Shown here: one piece after another, positions 7,897-17,562 of the stretch
Layout: each line of letters opens with the position of its first letter
Position numbering within the stretch: the first letter of the stretch is position 1
Assembly: GCA_964565415.1 (NCBI GenBank)
Contig: CAZMEX010000007.1
Location: 1-64,000 of the forward strand
Source of the DNA: JAIOSM01 sp964565415
GTDB taxonomy: Bacteria; Desulfobacterota; Desulfobacteria; Desulfobacterales; Desulfobacteraceae
Length of the DNA stretch: 64,000 bases
Reading direction: 5' to 3'
The notes under the pieces: model-generated
The model's input: only the letters and a program-made list of their open reading frames with translations
Databases searched by the model: none
What the model was told of the DNA's origin: nothing
Made by a program: the position numbers and the translations under genes

Positions 7897-10422
7897 ATGT
7901 CTTTAAAGAAGTTTGTTAATAAGGAGTTGCAGTTAGCCAATGAGTTTGTTCAATACACTGGCTCAAATATCTTTCTTACTGGCAAGGCTGGTACTGGTAA
8001 AACAACATTTCTTCATAACCTGGTAAAAAAAGATACAAAGCGGATGATCATAACAGCACCCACCGGAGTTGCTGCCATCAATGCCGGCGGAGTGACACTC
8101 CACTCTTTTTTCCAATTGCCTTTTGGTCCTTTTGTGCCGGGCAGTGAAGCCTATGAGCGCAGTAAACAGCATCAATACAGATTCAGCAAAGAAAAAAAGC
8201 GAATTATCCAAAGCCTTGACCTGTTGGTCATTGATGAAATAAGTATGGTGCGTGCTGACCTGCTTGATGCTGTTGATGCAGCATTACGTCATCATCGGCG
8301 AAGTGATCAGTCTTTTGGAGGTGTTCAGCTTCTTATGATTGGAGATTTGCATCAGCTTTCTCCCGTTGTAAAACAGGCAGAGTGGGCATTAATTGAACAA
8401 CATTATGAATCAGTCTATTTCTTTTGTGCAAAAGCTCTGGCAAATTCTGAATTTATTACCATTGAATTAAAACATATTTATCGCCAGTCAGATAAAAATT
8501 TCATTGCATTGCTGAATAAGGTGCGTGATGGCAACCTTGATCAATCCACTAAATCAGATCTTAACTCCAGATATATTTCAGGTTTTATGCCTCAAGAGGA
8601 TGAAGGTTATATTACTTTGACCACCCACAATAAAAATGCACTCCACATTAATCAACAAAGGCTTGAAAGTTTAAATACAAAAGAGTATAGCTTCCAGGCT
8701 CAAGTTTCAGGAGATTTTCCTGAGCATATTTTTCCAACCCCGGATGATCTGAAGCTTAAAAAAGGATCACAGGTCATGTTTGTACGCAATGACAGTTCAG
8801 TTGAAAAACTTTACTATAATGGTAAAATCGGTAGGATAGAAAAAATTTCAGATAGTGATATCATTGTTTCTTGTCCCGGGGATGAGCAGACAATTTTAGT
8901 TAAACCAATTACATGGGAAAATATAAAATACACCATAGATGAAGAGACAAAAGAGATTGAGGAAGAAGTTATTGGCAAATTTCAGCAATACCCATTAAAA
9001 CTTGCCTGGGCAATCACAATTCATAAAAGCCAGGGCTTGACCTTTGAAAAAGCAATCATTGATGCAAAGGCAGCTTTTGCCCATGGTCAGGTTTATGTGG
9101 CATTAAGTCGTTGCAAGACTTTAGAGGGTATGGTGCTAAGTTCAGAAATTTCATCCAATGGAGTAGGAACTGATAATGCTGTAATACAGTTTAACAAAAA
9201 TATCAGCCAGAACTCGTTGTCTGAAAGTAAATTGCAAAATGCTAAAATAAAATATCAACAAAATTTACTGCTTGATTGTTTTGATTTCCAGTTGTTACAA
9301 AACAGGTTTTACTATTTTATACGACTTTTGCTTGGCAATAAGAGTGTTCTCCAGTTATCAGGAGTTCAGGATATTCTTCAAAAAAAAGAGGATGTTGTCC
9401 AGGATATTTTTATTGTGTCAGAGAAATTCAAGCATCAACTGTTTTCAATCTTTGAAAGAGCAGAGTTGAATTTGCCTGGGTCTGATGCGCATATTATAGA
9501 CAGAGTTTGTAAAGCATCTGCATGGTTTACAGATAAGTTTGCAAAACACCTTAACGATTTTGTACAAAAAATAGTTGTGGAGACTGATAATAAAGAGCTT
9601 AGAAAGAAAATAAACAATGCTTTGAATAATCTTAAAAAAGAGGTTGCTGTTAATTTCGCAGGAATTCAAAGTTGTGGTAAAGGGTTTTCACCATCCACTT
9701 ATGTACGATCAATTTCAGGTGCTGAGATCGATTTTGTGCCTGACAAGGTGACAAAGGAAAAATTACCAACGTATAGTGAATCAGATATTGCTCATCCTGA
9801 ATTATTTAATACACTGAAGCAGTGGCGGTCGCAAAAAGCTAAGGAGCTGGAAGTTCCAAATTTTATGGTTTTACATCAAAATGCATTAATCCAGATAGCA
9901 ATATATCTACCTGATAATAAAAAAGGTTTAAAGAAAATAAAAGGTGTTGGGAAAAAAACCATTGAAAAATATGGAGAAGAGCTTTTAGAACATATTTGTG
10001 CCTATCGGAATCTGCATGATATTAACAGTGTGTTGCTGCCTGAAGTTGAACCAGATACTAAAGCACCTGATGGGAAAAAGACCAAAACAATACAAGCCAA
10101 TACAAAAAAAACAAGTTTTGATTTGTTCAATAAAGGTAGGAGCATCCCTGAGATTGCACAGGAGCGAGGTCTGGTCAAGAGTACCATTGAAGGACACTTA
10201 AGTTTTTTTGTTGAAAAAGGCAAGCTTGATATCAGCAGGCTTGTTATTGAAGAGAAACAAAAAATTATTAAAGAGAAACTTATAAGTTGTGAAACCAATT
10301 CCCTAAAAGAGGTAAAAGAGAGTTTAGGCAAGGATGTTTCCTATGGTGAGATCAAAATGGTGATAGCACATGAAAAATATTTGCTTTCAAAGCTGGCAGG
10401 ATCAGCAGCCCAGGAAGAATAG
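7897..10422 (+). CDS. Pif1/RecD2-like superfamily 1 helicase with HRDC and C-terminal helix-turn-helix domains
   Basis: An 841-residue DNA helicase. The Walker A loop GKAGTGKTT begins at residue 29, Walker B LLVIDEIS lies near residue 110, GDLHQLSP is motif III and AITIHKSQG near residue 370 is the UvrD_C_2 motif. A long middle region follows. An HRDC-like domain (residues about 635-705, ending in IKGVGKKTIEKYG) and a helix-turn-helix domain (from about 738, with SIPEIAQERGL) close the protein. Bacterial Pif1-type enzymes unwind forked DNA, RNA:DNA hybrids or G-quadruplexes. A GGAAG site precedes the ATG. It stands alone and converges on the acyltransferase gene 5 bases away. Confidence 0.88.
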   Translation: MSLKKFVNKELQLANEFVQYTGSNIFLTGKAGTGKTTFLHNLVKKDTKRMIITAPTGVAAINAGGVTLHSFFQLPFGPFVPGSEAYERSKQHQYRFSKEKKRIIQSLDLLVIDEISMVRADLLDAVDAALRHHRRSDQSFGGVQLLMIGDLHQLSPVVKQAEWALIEQHYESVYFFCAKALANSEFITIELKHIYRQSDKNFIALLNKVRDGNLDQSTKSDLNSRYISGFMPQEDEGYITLTTHNKNALHINQQRLESLNTKEYSFQAQVSGDFPEHIFPTPDDLKLKKGSQVMFVRNDSSVEKLYYNGKIGRIEKISDSDIIVSCPGDEQTILVKPITWENIKYTIDEETKEIEEEVIGKFQQYPLKLAWAITIHKSQGLTFEKAIIDAKAAFAHGQVYVALSRCKTLEGMVLSSEISSNGVGTDNAVIQFNKNISQNSLSESKLQNAKIKYQQNLLLDCFDFQLLQNRFYYFIRLLLGNKSVLQLSGVQDILQKKEDVVQDIFIVSEKFKHQLFSIFERAELNLPGSDAHIIDRVCKASAWFTDKFAKHLNDFVQKIVVETDNKELRKKINNALNNLKKEVAVNFAGIQSCGKGFSPSTYVRSISGAEIDFVPDKVTKEKLPTYSESDIAHPELFNTLKQWRSQKAKELEVPNFMVLHQNALIQIAIYLPDNKKGLKKIKGVGKKTIEKYGEELLEHICAYRNLHDINSVLLPEVEPDTKAPDGKKTKTIQANTKKTSFDLFNKGRSIPEIAQERGLVKSTIEGHLSFFVEKGKLDISRLVIEEKQKIIKEKLISCETNSLKEVKESLGKDVSYGEIKMVIAHEKYLLSKLAGSAAQEE

Positions 10423-10427
10423 TCAAA

Positions 10428-11150
10428 CTATAAAACAGCTGCTATGGTCTCTTTTGTCCTTAAAACAAGCTTGTCTAAATCGTCCAGGGATTTATTGTTC
10501 ATATCAATTGGTGGATGGATAATAACCTCGGCTGATCCGGGAGTGACATCATAGGTTTCACAGGGAAGAATTTTCATGGAATCTTTTATTGTAACAGGCA
10601 GAATGGGAAGCCTGGTTGCCATGGCAAACCTGAACGCTCCTTTCTTAAATTCTCCAAGGGTGCCGTCTTTGCTTCTGGTTCCTTCGGGGAAAAAAATAAC
10701 AGAAGATGTTTTTGAAAGATTTTTTTGAGCTTCCTGCATGGAATCAAGAGCTGAATCATGATTGTATCTGTCAACATAAATACAGCCAAGTTTTTTGCAG
10801 GCATGACCAAACAAAAACACTTTTTCCAGCTCTTTTTTCATTATCCATTTAATTTTAAGTTTTAAATATGCGTGCAGGATAATTATATCAACCAAGCTTT
10901 GATGGTTTACAACAATTATATATGATTGATCAGGGGAGAAATTTTCTTTGCCTGAAACATCTACTTTTACAGGAACCAGAAAGCATGCGATCTTTGCCCA
11001 GATGACTGCAAATATATCAGTATACTCTTCGCCGGCAGTAATACTTGTAATTATGCATGCTGAGCCAAATATTCCAGTACACAGTGCTACAAAGGGGAAA
11101 AGAAAAAGCCATGTATACAGTTTGTATATTGTTCTAGGAGTTCTCCCCAT
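10428..11150 (-). CDS. 1-acyl-sn-glycerol-3-phosphate acyltransferase (PlsC family)
   Basis: A roughly 240-residue membrane-associated acyltransferase. VNHQSLVDI gives the HX4D catalytic motif and FFPEGTRSKDG the phosphate-binding block; LPILPVTIKDS is block IV. An N-terminal hydrophobic segment anchors it. PlsC makes phosphatidic acid by acylating lysophosphatidate. A GTG at 11159 is an alternative start. Either start overlaps the end of the DUF4340 gene, so the gene is probably the tail of the ABC-transporter operon. That is an unusual partner and may be accidental. Confidence 0.85.
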   Translation of the reverse strand: MGRTPRTIYKLYTWLFLFPFVALCTGIFGSACIITSITAGEEYTDIFAVIWAKIACFLVPVKVDVSGKENFSPDQSYIIVVNHQSLVDIIILHAYLKLKIKWIMKKELEKVFLFGHACKKLGCIYVDRYNHDSALDSMQEAQKNLSKTSSVIFFPEGTRSKDGTLGEFKKGAFRFAMATRLPILPVTIKDSMKILPCETYDVTPGSAEVIIHPPIDMNNKSLDDLDKLVLRTKETIAAVL

Positions 11151-12114
11151 TGTTTTCACTCTTTTGCTTTATATTAAGGAGATTGTCAATATTTGAAATA
11201 ATATCATCTGCAATGTAATCATCCAGGAGAAACAGATATCTGCTCTTGGAAGAGATGCCAGGATACTTCTTGAATTCTGCTTTGGGAAAGATTGTAAACT
11301 CAAGTGTGGGCTCATCTGTTTTTTCACCTTTTAAAGTGATCTTTAAAAGGGCAGGTTTATCTTGGAAATCTGTTTTTGCCTGGGTTTCAATATAGCTTGA
11401 ACATCTAAGATCTGACAATGTCTCAACAAGGCTGTCTGCAGCTTCTGGCTTTAATTCAGCATTGTCACTGGTTTGCCATTGCAGTTTTTCATCAGGTTCT
11501 TTTTTTGAAGGTTCTTTTGTGGCAGTTGTTTTTTTTGTAATTATTCGTTTGATGTTACCTTTACTGATTTCCAGGCTGAAAATGTCATCCTGGTTAAACT
11601 TTTGAATCTGTTTATCCCTTAAACCATCCACTGTTTTGTTAAAAATTCTTTTAAGATTGCCTGCTGCATGGAAGACATTTTTTGTATCATTAAGGGTGAT
11701 AAAGGTGTGCCGCTGAGTGGGCGCGGTTTTTCCAATGCTGATTTCTCTTATGATTTTATCCTTATCATCTTTAGCTATAACTTTGATCGCCTTCTCTTTA
11801 TCAAGGTCATATCTTTTTAAATCCCCATTTTCTGAAATAAGGGTAGTAAGTAAAAGAGATTTGATGGAAGCTGTCATCTCCTTAATTATTCTTTCATTAC
11901 CCTCAAACTTTTTATCTGTAATAACCCATTTGTCTTGATCCTTAAACAGGTGTATGGTTTGTCTGTCCTTTATTATTTCAATGCTTTCAATTGTGGTCTC
12001 ATCCATATCAGGTATTTCAGGCAGCATGGAGTTCCCCTGATCCCTGCTATTGAAGAAGAGATATGCTGAAAGAGCGATAATGGCAACTAAAAGTAAAAAA
12101 TATTCTTTTTTCAT
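11134..12114 (-). CDS. DUF4340 domain protein associated with a Gld-type ABC transporter
   Basis: A 326-residue protein with one N-terminal membrane helix (LLLVAIIALSAYLFF) and a large periplasmic part of two similar halves, each with segments like KWVITDKKFEGNE. This is the layout of DUF4340 proteins, which are commonly encoded directly after Gld-type ABC transporters, as here. Its function is not known. An accessory role on the outer face of the transporter is inferred from gene order. AAGGAAAG precedes the ATG, 18 bases after the GldG-like gene. Confidence 0.75.
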   Translation of the reverse strand: MKKEYFLLLVAIIALSAYLFFNSRDQGNSMLPEIPDMDETTIESIEIIKDRQTIHLFKDQDKWVITDKKFEGNERIIKEMTASIKSLLLTTLISENGDLKRYDLDKEKAIKVIAKDDKDKIIREISIGKTAPTQRHTFITLNDTKNVFHAAGNLKRIFNKTVDGLRDKQIQKFNQDDIFSLEISKGNIKRIITKKTTATKEPSKKEPDEKLQWQTSDNAELKPEAADSLVETLSDLRCSSYIETQAKTDFQDKPALLKITLKGEKTDEPTLEFTIFPKAEFKKYPGISSKSRYLFLLDDYIADDIISNIDNLLNIKQKSENNGENS

Positions 12115-12132
12115 ATATTAACTTTCCTTGAT

Positions 12133-14307
12133 TTATTTCTTTGTAAATTGAAGTTTAATTTTTTTCTTTCTTAAAGATCGTTTGAGCAGGACAATAAAGC
12201 CCAATAGAATAACAATGCATGGCAATACGGCAATGTTCAGTGATTTTATTATATTCCTGGTAAAAGGTGTTGTCTCAAGCAGCGGGTTAAATGACTGCTG
12301 TTTACTTCTCATGGCAGCAATATTGTCATGGTCATTGAGATGATCTATTAAGTTTAAGATAAATGTAGCATTGGTGGTTGTACCCTGGGTATCAAGCAGT
12401 TGATCCGATACAAGAGCTGAAGAAGAGATAATAAAAATCTTGGCATTTTCCCCCTGGGCAATAATTTTTTTCTCGACTGCCAGGCCTTTGAGTTTTGGAG
12501 CAGTCTCTTCATCAATATCTTCCTCATTGATATCAGCACTTTCAACCTCTTTTTCAGGAATTTTCTTATCCTTAAAAAAGCTTGTAAATTTTCCTTCCAG
12601 CATATATGCAAGGGCATATGACTGCATATCTTCCTTTGCTTCAGGCGGAGCTATCATTATCGGATTCAGGCTGAAATTCTCTTTCATTAGCCATGCCTGA
12701 TTTGAGGAAGAGAAAAGTTTGGATACTTTTATTTTATCTTTATCAATATTGGCAGTTATAATATCAAGCGGAGATATCTTCATTGTAGCAAGCCCGCGGA
12801 TATTTTTCATATACAAAGGAGAGTTGTTAATAGTCTCCTGGGATATCATGGGAATAAAGTATATTTTTTGCTCTCCGCCACCACGCTCAGGGGGCATAGC
12901 TTGTGTATAACAGTTCTTATCCATAAGATATGCCTGCTCAAGTCTGACACCATAATGTGCAAGAAGTTTTTCAATTTCTGTATTAAGCTTGTTATATTGA
13001 GGTCTTGCACCGGGCATCCTCTGCTGCGGTATCTTCTCTTCAATTGTGTCAATGAAAAAAGCAATATTGGTACCCCTCATAAGTGCCTGATCAATTTTAA
13101 AAAGTTCATAATCAGAAAACTTCTCTACAGGTCCTGCAATAATGAGTGATTTCAGACCTTCAGGGATATTTTTATTTTTCAAGTTGATACTATTGACAGA
13201 ATATCTTTTTGAAAGAAGCTGGTTAAAAATATTAAGTGATTTCTGGGGCAGCCCCTGCATCATTGCAAGCCGGTCTGGCATTAAGGCGGGAGAACCATGA
13301 CCTGTAAGGTATCCTATCTCCTGATTAATACCAATCATTGTCTCCACAGTTGATGAGATTTTTTGGGAAAGTTCTTCTGGTGCGATGGTCTGGTATTGAG
13401 TTCCAATAATTGGCAGTTCAATGCCGGTAATTATTGGGAAGCTGACAGTTTTATCCTTAAATTCAATGGCAATACCAGCATAACCTTTTCCCTTTGAAAT
13501 CTTTTTGTCAGGGATATCAGGCCAGGTTAAATGCATAAAATCATAGGTTTTAAATAATTTACTTATATTTTTTTCCTTTGTTGGGTCAATAAATTGAAAA
13601 TCAATTTGCTGGAGATGTTTTTCATTGATTATTTTTATGGTTTTTTCAATATCGCTTCCAAGGGAGGCAAGTTTATTTAATCCAATAAAAGGTGCTATGG
13701 TATTTAAGGAGGATGAGAGATACAATTTAATTTTGATTTTTTCCTTAAGATTTGACAGCCTGCTTACTTTATTATTAAGTTTCTGGATTGCTGTTGTAAG
13801 TTTATATTCCAGACCATTTATGGATGTTATGGCAGGAAGGGTTTCAATCATATCACCATGTATTATTACAAGCCCCATATAAGCTTTTTTAAATTTCAGT
13901 TCATCATTTTCAACACTCCTGATTTCAACAGGAGCAATTGAGTAATCATTTGCAAGCTGTTGATTTTCATTTGCCTTGGCAATACCTGCTTTTTCCGATG
14001 TTACATTATAAAATGTAAAGTTGAACATTCCCTTGCCCACAGCACTGTATTCTTCAAGAAGGTCATTAAGATATCTTTCAGTATTGTTATGGGGAGGAGG
14101 CAGATTCTTTGTAAAAAAGACCTTTATTGTCAAAGGGTCTGATAAGGTTGAAACAACTTCTCTACTTGCCTTGGAAAGCGAGTATTTATTGTCTTTTGTA
14201 AGATCTATTCTAAAAAAGAGAGTAATCCCAACAATATTTATTAAAATAATCACTATAAAATAGATCAGGAATTTAAAATATCTTTCTTTTGTTTGAAGTA
14301 AACTCAT
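12133..14307 (-). CDS. GldG-like ABC transporter auxiliary protein
   Basis: About 724 residues starting at the ATG at 14307, preceded by GAGGAG; a TTG four codons upstream is also in frame. There is a membrane helix near residue 20 and another near the C-terminus (LPCIVILLGFIVLL). The large domain between them is of the GldG/ABC_transp_aux type, with DPLTIKVFFTKNLPPP and IGYLTGHG segments. GldG pairs with GldF and GldA in gliding bacteroidetes. In non-gliding bacteria such as this the substrate is unknown. It overlaps no essential part of the permease gene and is clearly co-transcribed with it. Confidence 0.8.
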   Translation of the reverse strand: MSLLQTKERYFKFLIYFIVIILINIVGITLFFRIDLTKDNKYSLSKASREVVSTLSDPLTIKVFFTKNLPPPHNNTERYLNDLLEEYSAVGKGMFNFTFYNVTSEKAGIAKANENQQLANDYSIAPVEIRSVENDELKFKKAYMGLVIIHGDMIETLPAITSINGLEYKLTTAIQKLNNKVSRLSNLKEKIKIKLYLSSSLNTIAPFIGLNKLASLGSDIEKTIKIINEKHLQQIDFQFIDPTKEKNISKLFKTYDFMHLTWPDIPDKKISKGKGYAGIAIEFKDKTVSFPIITGIELPIIGTQYQTIAPEELSQKISSTVETMIGINQEIGYLTGHGSPALMPDRLAMMQGLPQKSLNIFNQLLSKRYSVNSINLKNKNIPEGLKSLIIAGPVEKFSDYELFKIDQALMRGTNIAFFIDTIEEKIPQQRMPGARPQYNKLNTEIEKLLAHYGVRLEQAYLMDKNCYTQAMPPERGGGEQKIYFIPMISQETINNSPLYMKNIRGLATMKISPLDIITANIDKDKIKVSKLFSSSNQAWLMKENFSLNPIMIAPPEAKEDMQSYALAYMLEGKFTSFFKDKKIPEKEVESADINEEDIDEETAPKLKGLAVEKKIIAQGENAKIFIISSSALVSDQLLDTQGTTTNATFILNLIDHLNDHDNIAAMRSKQQSFNPLLETTPFTRNIIKSLNIAVLPCIVILLGFIVLLKRSLRKKKIKLQFTKK

Positions 14308-14315
14308 TTTTCTCC

Positions 14316-15020
14316 TCAATTTTTTTCTTTCATCGCAAGATAGGTTCCAAAGATGGAAATAAATATAATACTCGCAAAATATATAATATCTCTTGTGTCA
14401 ATCACCCCTTTTGAAATATTAATAAAGTGTGAGTTTGCTCCCATATATTCAACCAGGGATGTAAAGACTTCTGGAATGAAAAAAAGCAGTTTGTTCAAAA
14501 TTGTTAATATAAAGCAGATGGCAGTACCAATAATAAATGCAACAATTTGATTTCTTGTTAAGGATGAAGCAAAAAGACCAATTGCACAATAGGTGCTTCC
14601 TAAAAGAACTGCCCCGATATAGCCGCCCACAACTGGACCTGCATCAAGATCACCTAAAAAAGAGATGGTAAAAGGATATAGCAGTGTGGGGATCAACATT
14701 GCCACAATAAAGAAGGTTGCACCAAGATACTTTCCAATTGCAATGTCTGTAAAGGATACCGGCATTGTAAGAAGGGTTTCATAGGTGCCAGCGTTCATCT
14801 CTTCAGATAAAAGCCTCATTGTTATTGCTGGTATAATAAAAGAGAATATTGTGGGAAGTAAAAGGAAGAAGTCTCTCATACTTGTTCGGTCATAAAGAAA
14901 AAAAGTTGAAAAAAAGAACCAGCCCGTGGCAATTAAAAATATTGATATTACAATATATGCTATGGGCGAGGTAAAATAATCTTTAAACTCTTTTAATGCT
15001 ATATGTTTTATCTGGGTCAT
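14316..15020 (-). CDS. GldF-like ABC-2 type transporter permease
   Basis: A 234-residue integral membrane protein with six hydrophobic helices. The segment ITMRLLSEEMNAGTYETLLTMPVS is the conserved ABC-2 permease cytoplasmic loop (residues about 67-90), as in GldF and NosY-type permeases. It works with the ATPase encoded 6 bases upstream and the GldG-like protein downstream. AGGAGG precedes the ATG. Confidence 0.87.
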   Translation of the reverse strand: MTQIKHIALKEFKDYFTSPIAYIVISIFLIATGWFFFSTFFLYDRTSMRDFFLLLPTIFSFIIPAITMRLLSEEMNAGTYETLLTMPVSFTDIAIGKYLGATFFIVAMLIPTLLYPFTISFLGDLDAGPVVGGYIGAVLLGSTYCAIGLFASSLTRNQIVAFIIGTAICFILTILNKLLFFIPEVFTSLVEYMGANSHFINISKGVIDTRDIIYFASIIFISIFGTYLAMKEKN

Positions 15021-15026
15021 CTGTTG

Positions 15027-16037
15027 TTAAGCCTCCTGTTGAGCTAGAGAATTTTTACTGTTTCCATTATACTCACCATTTTCATTGTCACTATTGTCAC
15101 CATCTTCAGTAGTAAGCTTATGAAAAATATTTTCCAGGGACTGGAATTCATGTTTAAATTCACAGATTATCCAGTCAGTCTCCTTAATTCTCAGATAGAT
15201 TTTTTTCATCGGGTCATCAATCCCTGATACCTTTATTTTAAAAGAGATGGCATTTTTCTCAGCACAGTGGGCATCTTTAACTATAATGCTGCTGTCAATG
15301 GATGTTATAAGCTCTTTTACTTCTCCTGCATCGGCATCATAGAGCGAAAGAGTAATGTGTGATTCACTCTTTGCACCCTCCTTTAGATTCTCAGCAGTAT
15401 CATCTGCAACAATTTTGCCCTTATCAATAATAAGGATTCTGTCACATGTGGCTTCAGCCTCGCTTAATATATGCGTCGAGAGAATTATGGTTTTCTCTTT
15501 ACCTATGTTTTTAATAATTTTTCGTATTTCAACTATCTGGTTTGGATCAAGCCCTGATGTTGGTTCATCTAAAATAAGTATTTCAGGATCAGAGATCATT
15601 GCATGGGCAAGACCTACACGTTGGTTTAATCCTTTAGATAGTTCACAAACAGGTTTGTGCATGATTTCAGATAGCCCGCACAGGGAACTCATCCTTGCAA
15701 GCCTGTCATTAATGTCTTCTTGTTTAATGCCTTTAATTTTTGCAACATAAACAAGATAATCAAATACAAGCATATTGTGATACAGAGGAGCAGACTCAGG
15801 AAGATATCCAATTAAATTCTTGATTTTAAGTGCATCTTCTCTGATCTTCAGATTTTTTATCTCTATCTCACCGGCGCTTGGTTCAAAAAAGGCAGTTAAC
15901 ATTCTTAAAGTAGTGGTTTTACCTGCACCATTAGGACCCAGCAAGCCAAGGATTTCTCCTGTTTTTACTTTAAAACTTATGTCATCAACTGCACAAAAAC
16001 CATTGTAATTTTTTATAAGATTTTTAACCTCAATCAA
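15027..16037 (-). CDS. GldA-like ABC transporter ATP-binding protein
   Basis: A 336-residue ATPase. Walker A GPNGAGKTT near residue 38, the signature ELSKGLNQRVG near residue 135, Walker B ILILDEPTSGLD and the switch His in LSTHILSE are all present. The C-terminal ~110 residues form the extended domain typical of NatA/GldA-type ATPases and end in a low-complexity Asn/Asp/Gly tail. The start is TTG at 16037 with a well-placed AGGAGG; an ATG nearby is out of frame and stops at once. It is first in the five-gene operon that runs to plsC. Confidence 0.9.
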   Translation of the reverse strand: MIEVKNLIKNYNGFCAVDDISFKVKTGEILGLLGPNGAGKTTTLRMLTAFFEPSAGEIEIKNLKIREDALKIKNLIGYLPESAPLYHNMLVFDYLVYVAKIKGIKQEDINDRLARMSSLCGLSEIMHKPVCELSKGLNQRVGLAHAMISDPEILILDEPTSGLDPNQIVEIRKIIKNIGKEKTIILSTHILSEAEATCDRILIIDKGKIVADDTAENLKEGAKSESHITLSLYDADAGEVKELITSIDSSIIVKDAHCAEKNAISFKIKVSGIDDPMKKIYLRIKETDWIICEFKHEFQSLENIFHKLTTEDGDNSDNENGEYNGNSKNSLAQQEA

Positions 16038-16089
16038 GGTTCATACCTCCTGTCTCTTTAATATCATTTTAGCTAAAATAAAGGTTTTT

Positions 16090-16665
16090 TTAAAAATCTT
16101 CAAGGGGTTTGCTTTTTTTTAAGAAAGATTCAATTTCATTTTTTTCCTTATTAAAAGCAAGAAGGGCTTTTTCAAGCTTTTTGCAGAAGGGATCACTCTC
16201 TCCTAAAAGTTCCAGTGACGTTGTAAAAAGCTCTCTTCCTTTATTAAAGTGTTTCAAAACTTTTTTGAAAAGTTCTTTTCTTATCTTATGGTTCTCTTTT
16301 TCAGCTATAATTACAGATCCCAGCTGCATAATGGAATATTCCACAAGAGCATCCCTTGGAAGATCGTGGGTATCAGAGATTGCTTCAAGGATTTCTATGG
16401 TTTTTCTGCTCAAAACATATGTCTTTTGAATCCTTGTTTTTTCCTTGAATTTCTGGATTTGAATCCTTCTTGCAATCTCTTTTAAGACAGAAGCATCTTC
16501 AATGATATGATCAAAAAGAGATTTTTGCTTTATCCCCATGTGCAGGGCAACAAGCCCTAAAGAATCAATTGCTTTTCGCGAGAGTTTGAAGGTTGCCCTT
16601 ACAGACTGTTTTGCCCTTAAATCAAACAGATCAGCACCAAACAACTCCTGTTCAAGTTTTGTCAT
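16090..16665 (-). CDS. Unidentified protein with two ribbon-helix-helix-like segments
   Basis: About 191 residues from the ATG at 16665, which has AAGGAT upstream; a TTG extension to 16719 lacks a site. Two similar stretches, VRATFKLSRKAIDSLG (near residue 20) and QKTYVLSRKTIEILE (near residue 80), look like tandem beta-strand/helix starts of ribbon-helix-helix DNA-binding domains. The C-terminal half is highly charged and probably helical. I do not recognise the family. It lies just upstream of the GldA-like gene in the same direction and could regulate that operon, which is inference. Confidence 0.6.
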   Translation of the reverse strand: MTKLEQELFGADLFDLRAKQSVRATFKLSRKAIDSLGLVALHMGIKQKSLFDHIIEDASVLKEIARRIQIQKFKEKTRIQKTYVLSRKTIEILEAISDTHDLPRDALVEYSIMQLGSVIIAEKENHKIRKELFKKVLKHFNKGRELFTTSLELLGESDPFCKKLEKALLAFNKEKNEIESFLKKSKPLEDF

Positions 16666-16810
16666 ATTTATATCCTTTTCAAAAGTATGCCCACAATCAA
16701 TATTATTGTATATAGTCAACTTTGATTAGTAATGAAAATAAATTGTAATGATACTTTATAGAAAAGAGTTTTTAAAATCAAGTAAAAGGTGATGTATTTT
16801 ATTGAAAATG

Positions 16811-16827
16811 GTACTTTAGTAAAGTAC
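16811..16827. repeat. Near-perfect palindrome at the end of bioN
   Basis: GTACTTTA-G-TAAAGTAC has perfect 8-base arms around a single base and overlaps the bioN stop codon. A one-base loop makes a terminator hairpin unlikely. A symmetric protein-binding site is possible. Confidence 0.35.
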
Positions 16828-17562
16828 TAATATTGTAGCAATAATTAATGTTAAAGAGAGTGATATTATCTCTCTGCCTGATTTATTAAACTCAGGTTCG
16901 GTTCTCTCTTCAGAAAAACCCCTTGATTCCATGGCAAGGGCAAGACTGTCTGCTGTTTGAAAGGTTTTTCTTAAAACTGCAGGAACAAGTTTTATAATTT
17001 TTTTTACAGGGTTTTTTTGATTGTCAGAGCACCTTGCTTTTTGTGCATAAGCTATCTGCTGAACCTGTTCAATTATTAAAGGTAAAAACCTTATTGAAAG
17101 CCCTACCATGAGACCTGCCTTTTTTTCAGGGATAAATGGCAGGGGTTTTAAAAACCACTGGACAGCTCCTTTAATGGATGAGGGTTTGGTGGTATTGGAA
17201 AAGATTATCGATAAAAGTATGATGATCAGGTATCTCATGGTAATTTGAGCACCGGTTTTAATACCTTCAATGGATATTGTTATTCCAGATAGGGAAAATA
17301 TTGTATCACCAGGTGTTGTGAGAATTCTTGAAATAAAGATAAAAATAAGAAAAACAAAAAAATATTTTATATGGTGGAGACCTTGTATTGGTTTAATACC
17401 GATATTCAACATTATAGAGACCAGTATAATGAATAATACTGCAAGGGCAGGGAACAATGCTTTTAACACAGCAATGCTGACAAGGGACATCATTACAAGT
17501 TTATATCTTGTATCAAGGTTATGGAAAACTGAATTTCCATGTTTGTAGGTAAATAGTTTCAA
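16816..17562 (-). CDS. bioN: ECF transporter transmembrane (T) component, biotin importer
   Basis: A 248-residue CbiQ/EcfT-family membrane protein with about five helices and the coupling motifs AMESRGF and AQKARCSD near the C-terminus (the family's Ala-Arg-Gly-like signatures that contact the ATPases). Its start, a TTG, overlaps the stop of the ATPase gene (TTGA). With the ATPase and BioY next to it, it forms an energy-coupling-factor importer for biotin. The assignment to biotin rests on BioY and the BirA operator, not on this protein itself. Confidence 0.85.
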   Translation of the reverse strand: MKLFTYKHGNSVFHNLDTRYKLVMMSLVSIAVLKALFPALAVLFIILVSIMLNIGIKPIQGLHHIKYFFVFLIFIFISRILTTPGDTIFSLSGITISIEGIKTGAQITMRYLIIILLSIIFSNTTKPSSIKGAVQWFLKPLPFIPEKKAGLMVGLSIRFLPLIIEQVQQIAYAQKARCSDNQKNPVKKIIKLVPAVLRKTFQTADSLALAMESRGFSEERTEPEFNKSGREIISLSLTLIIATILVLY

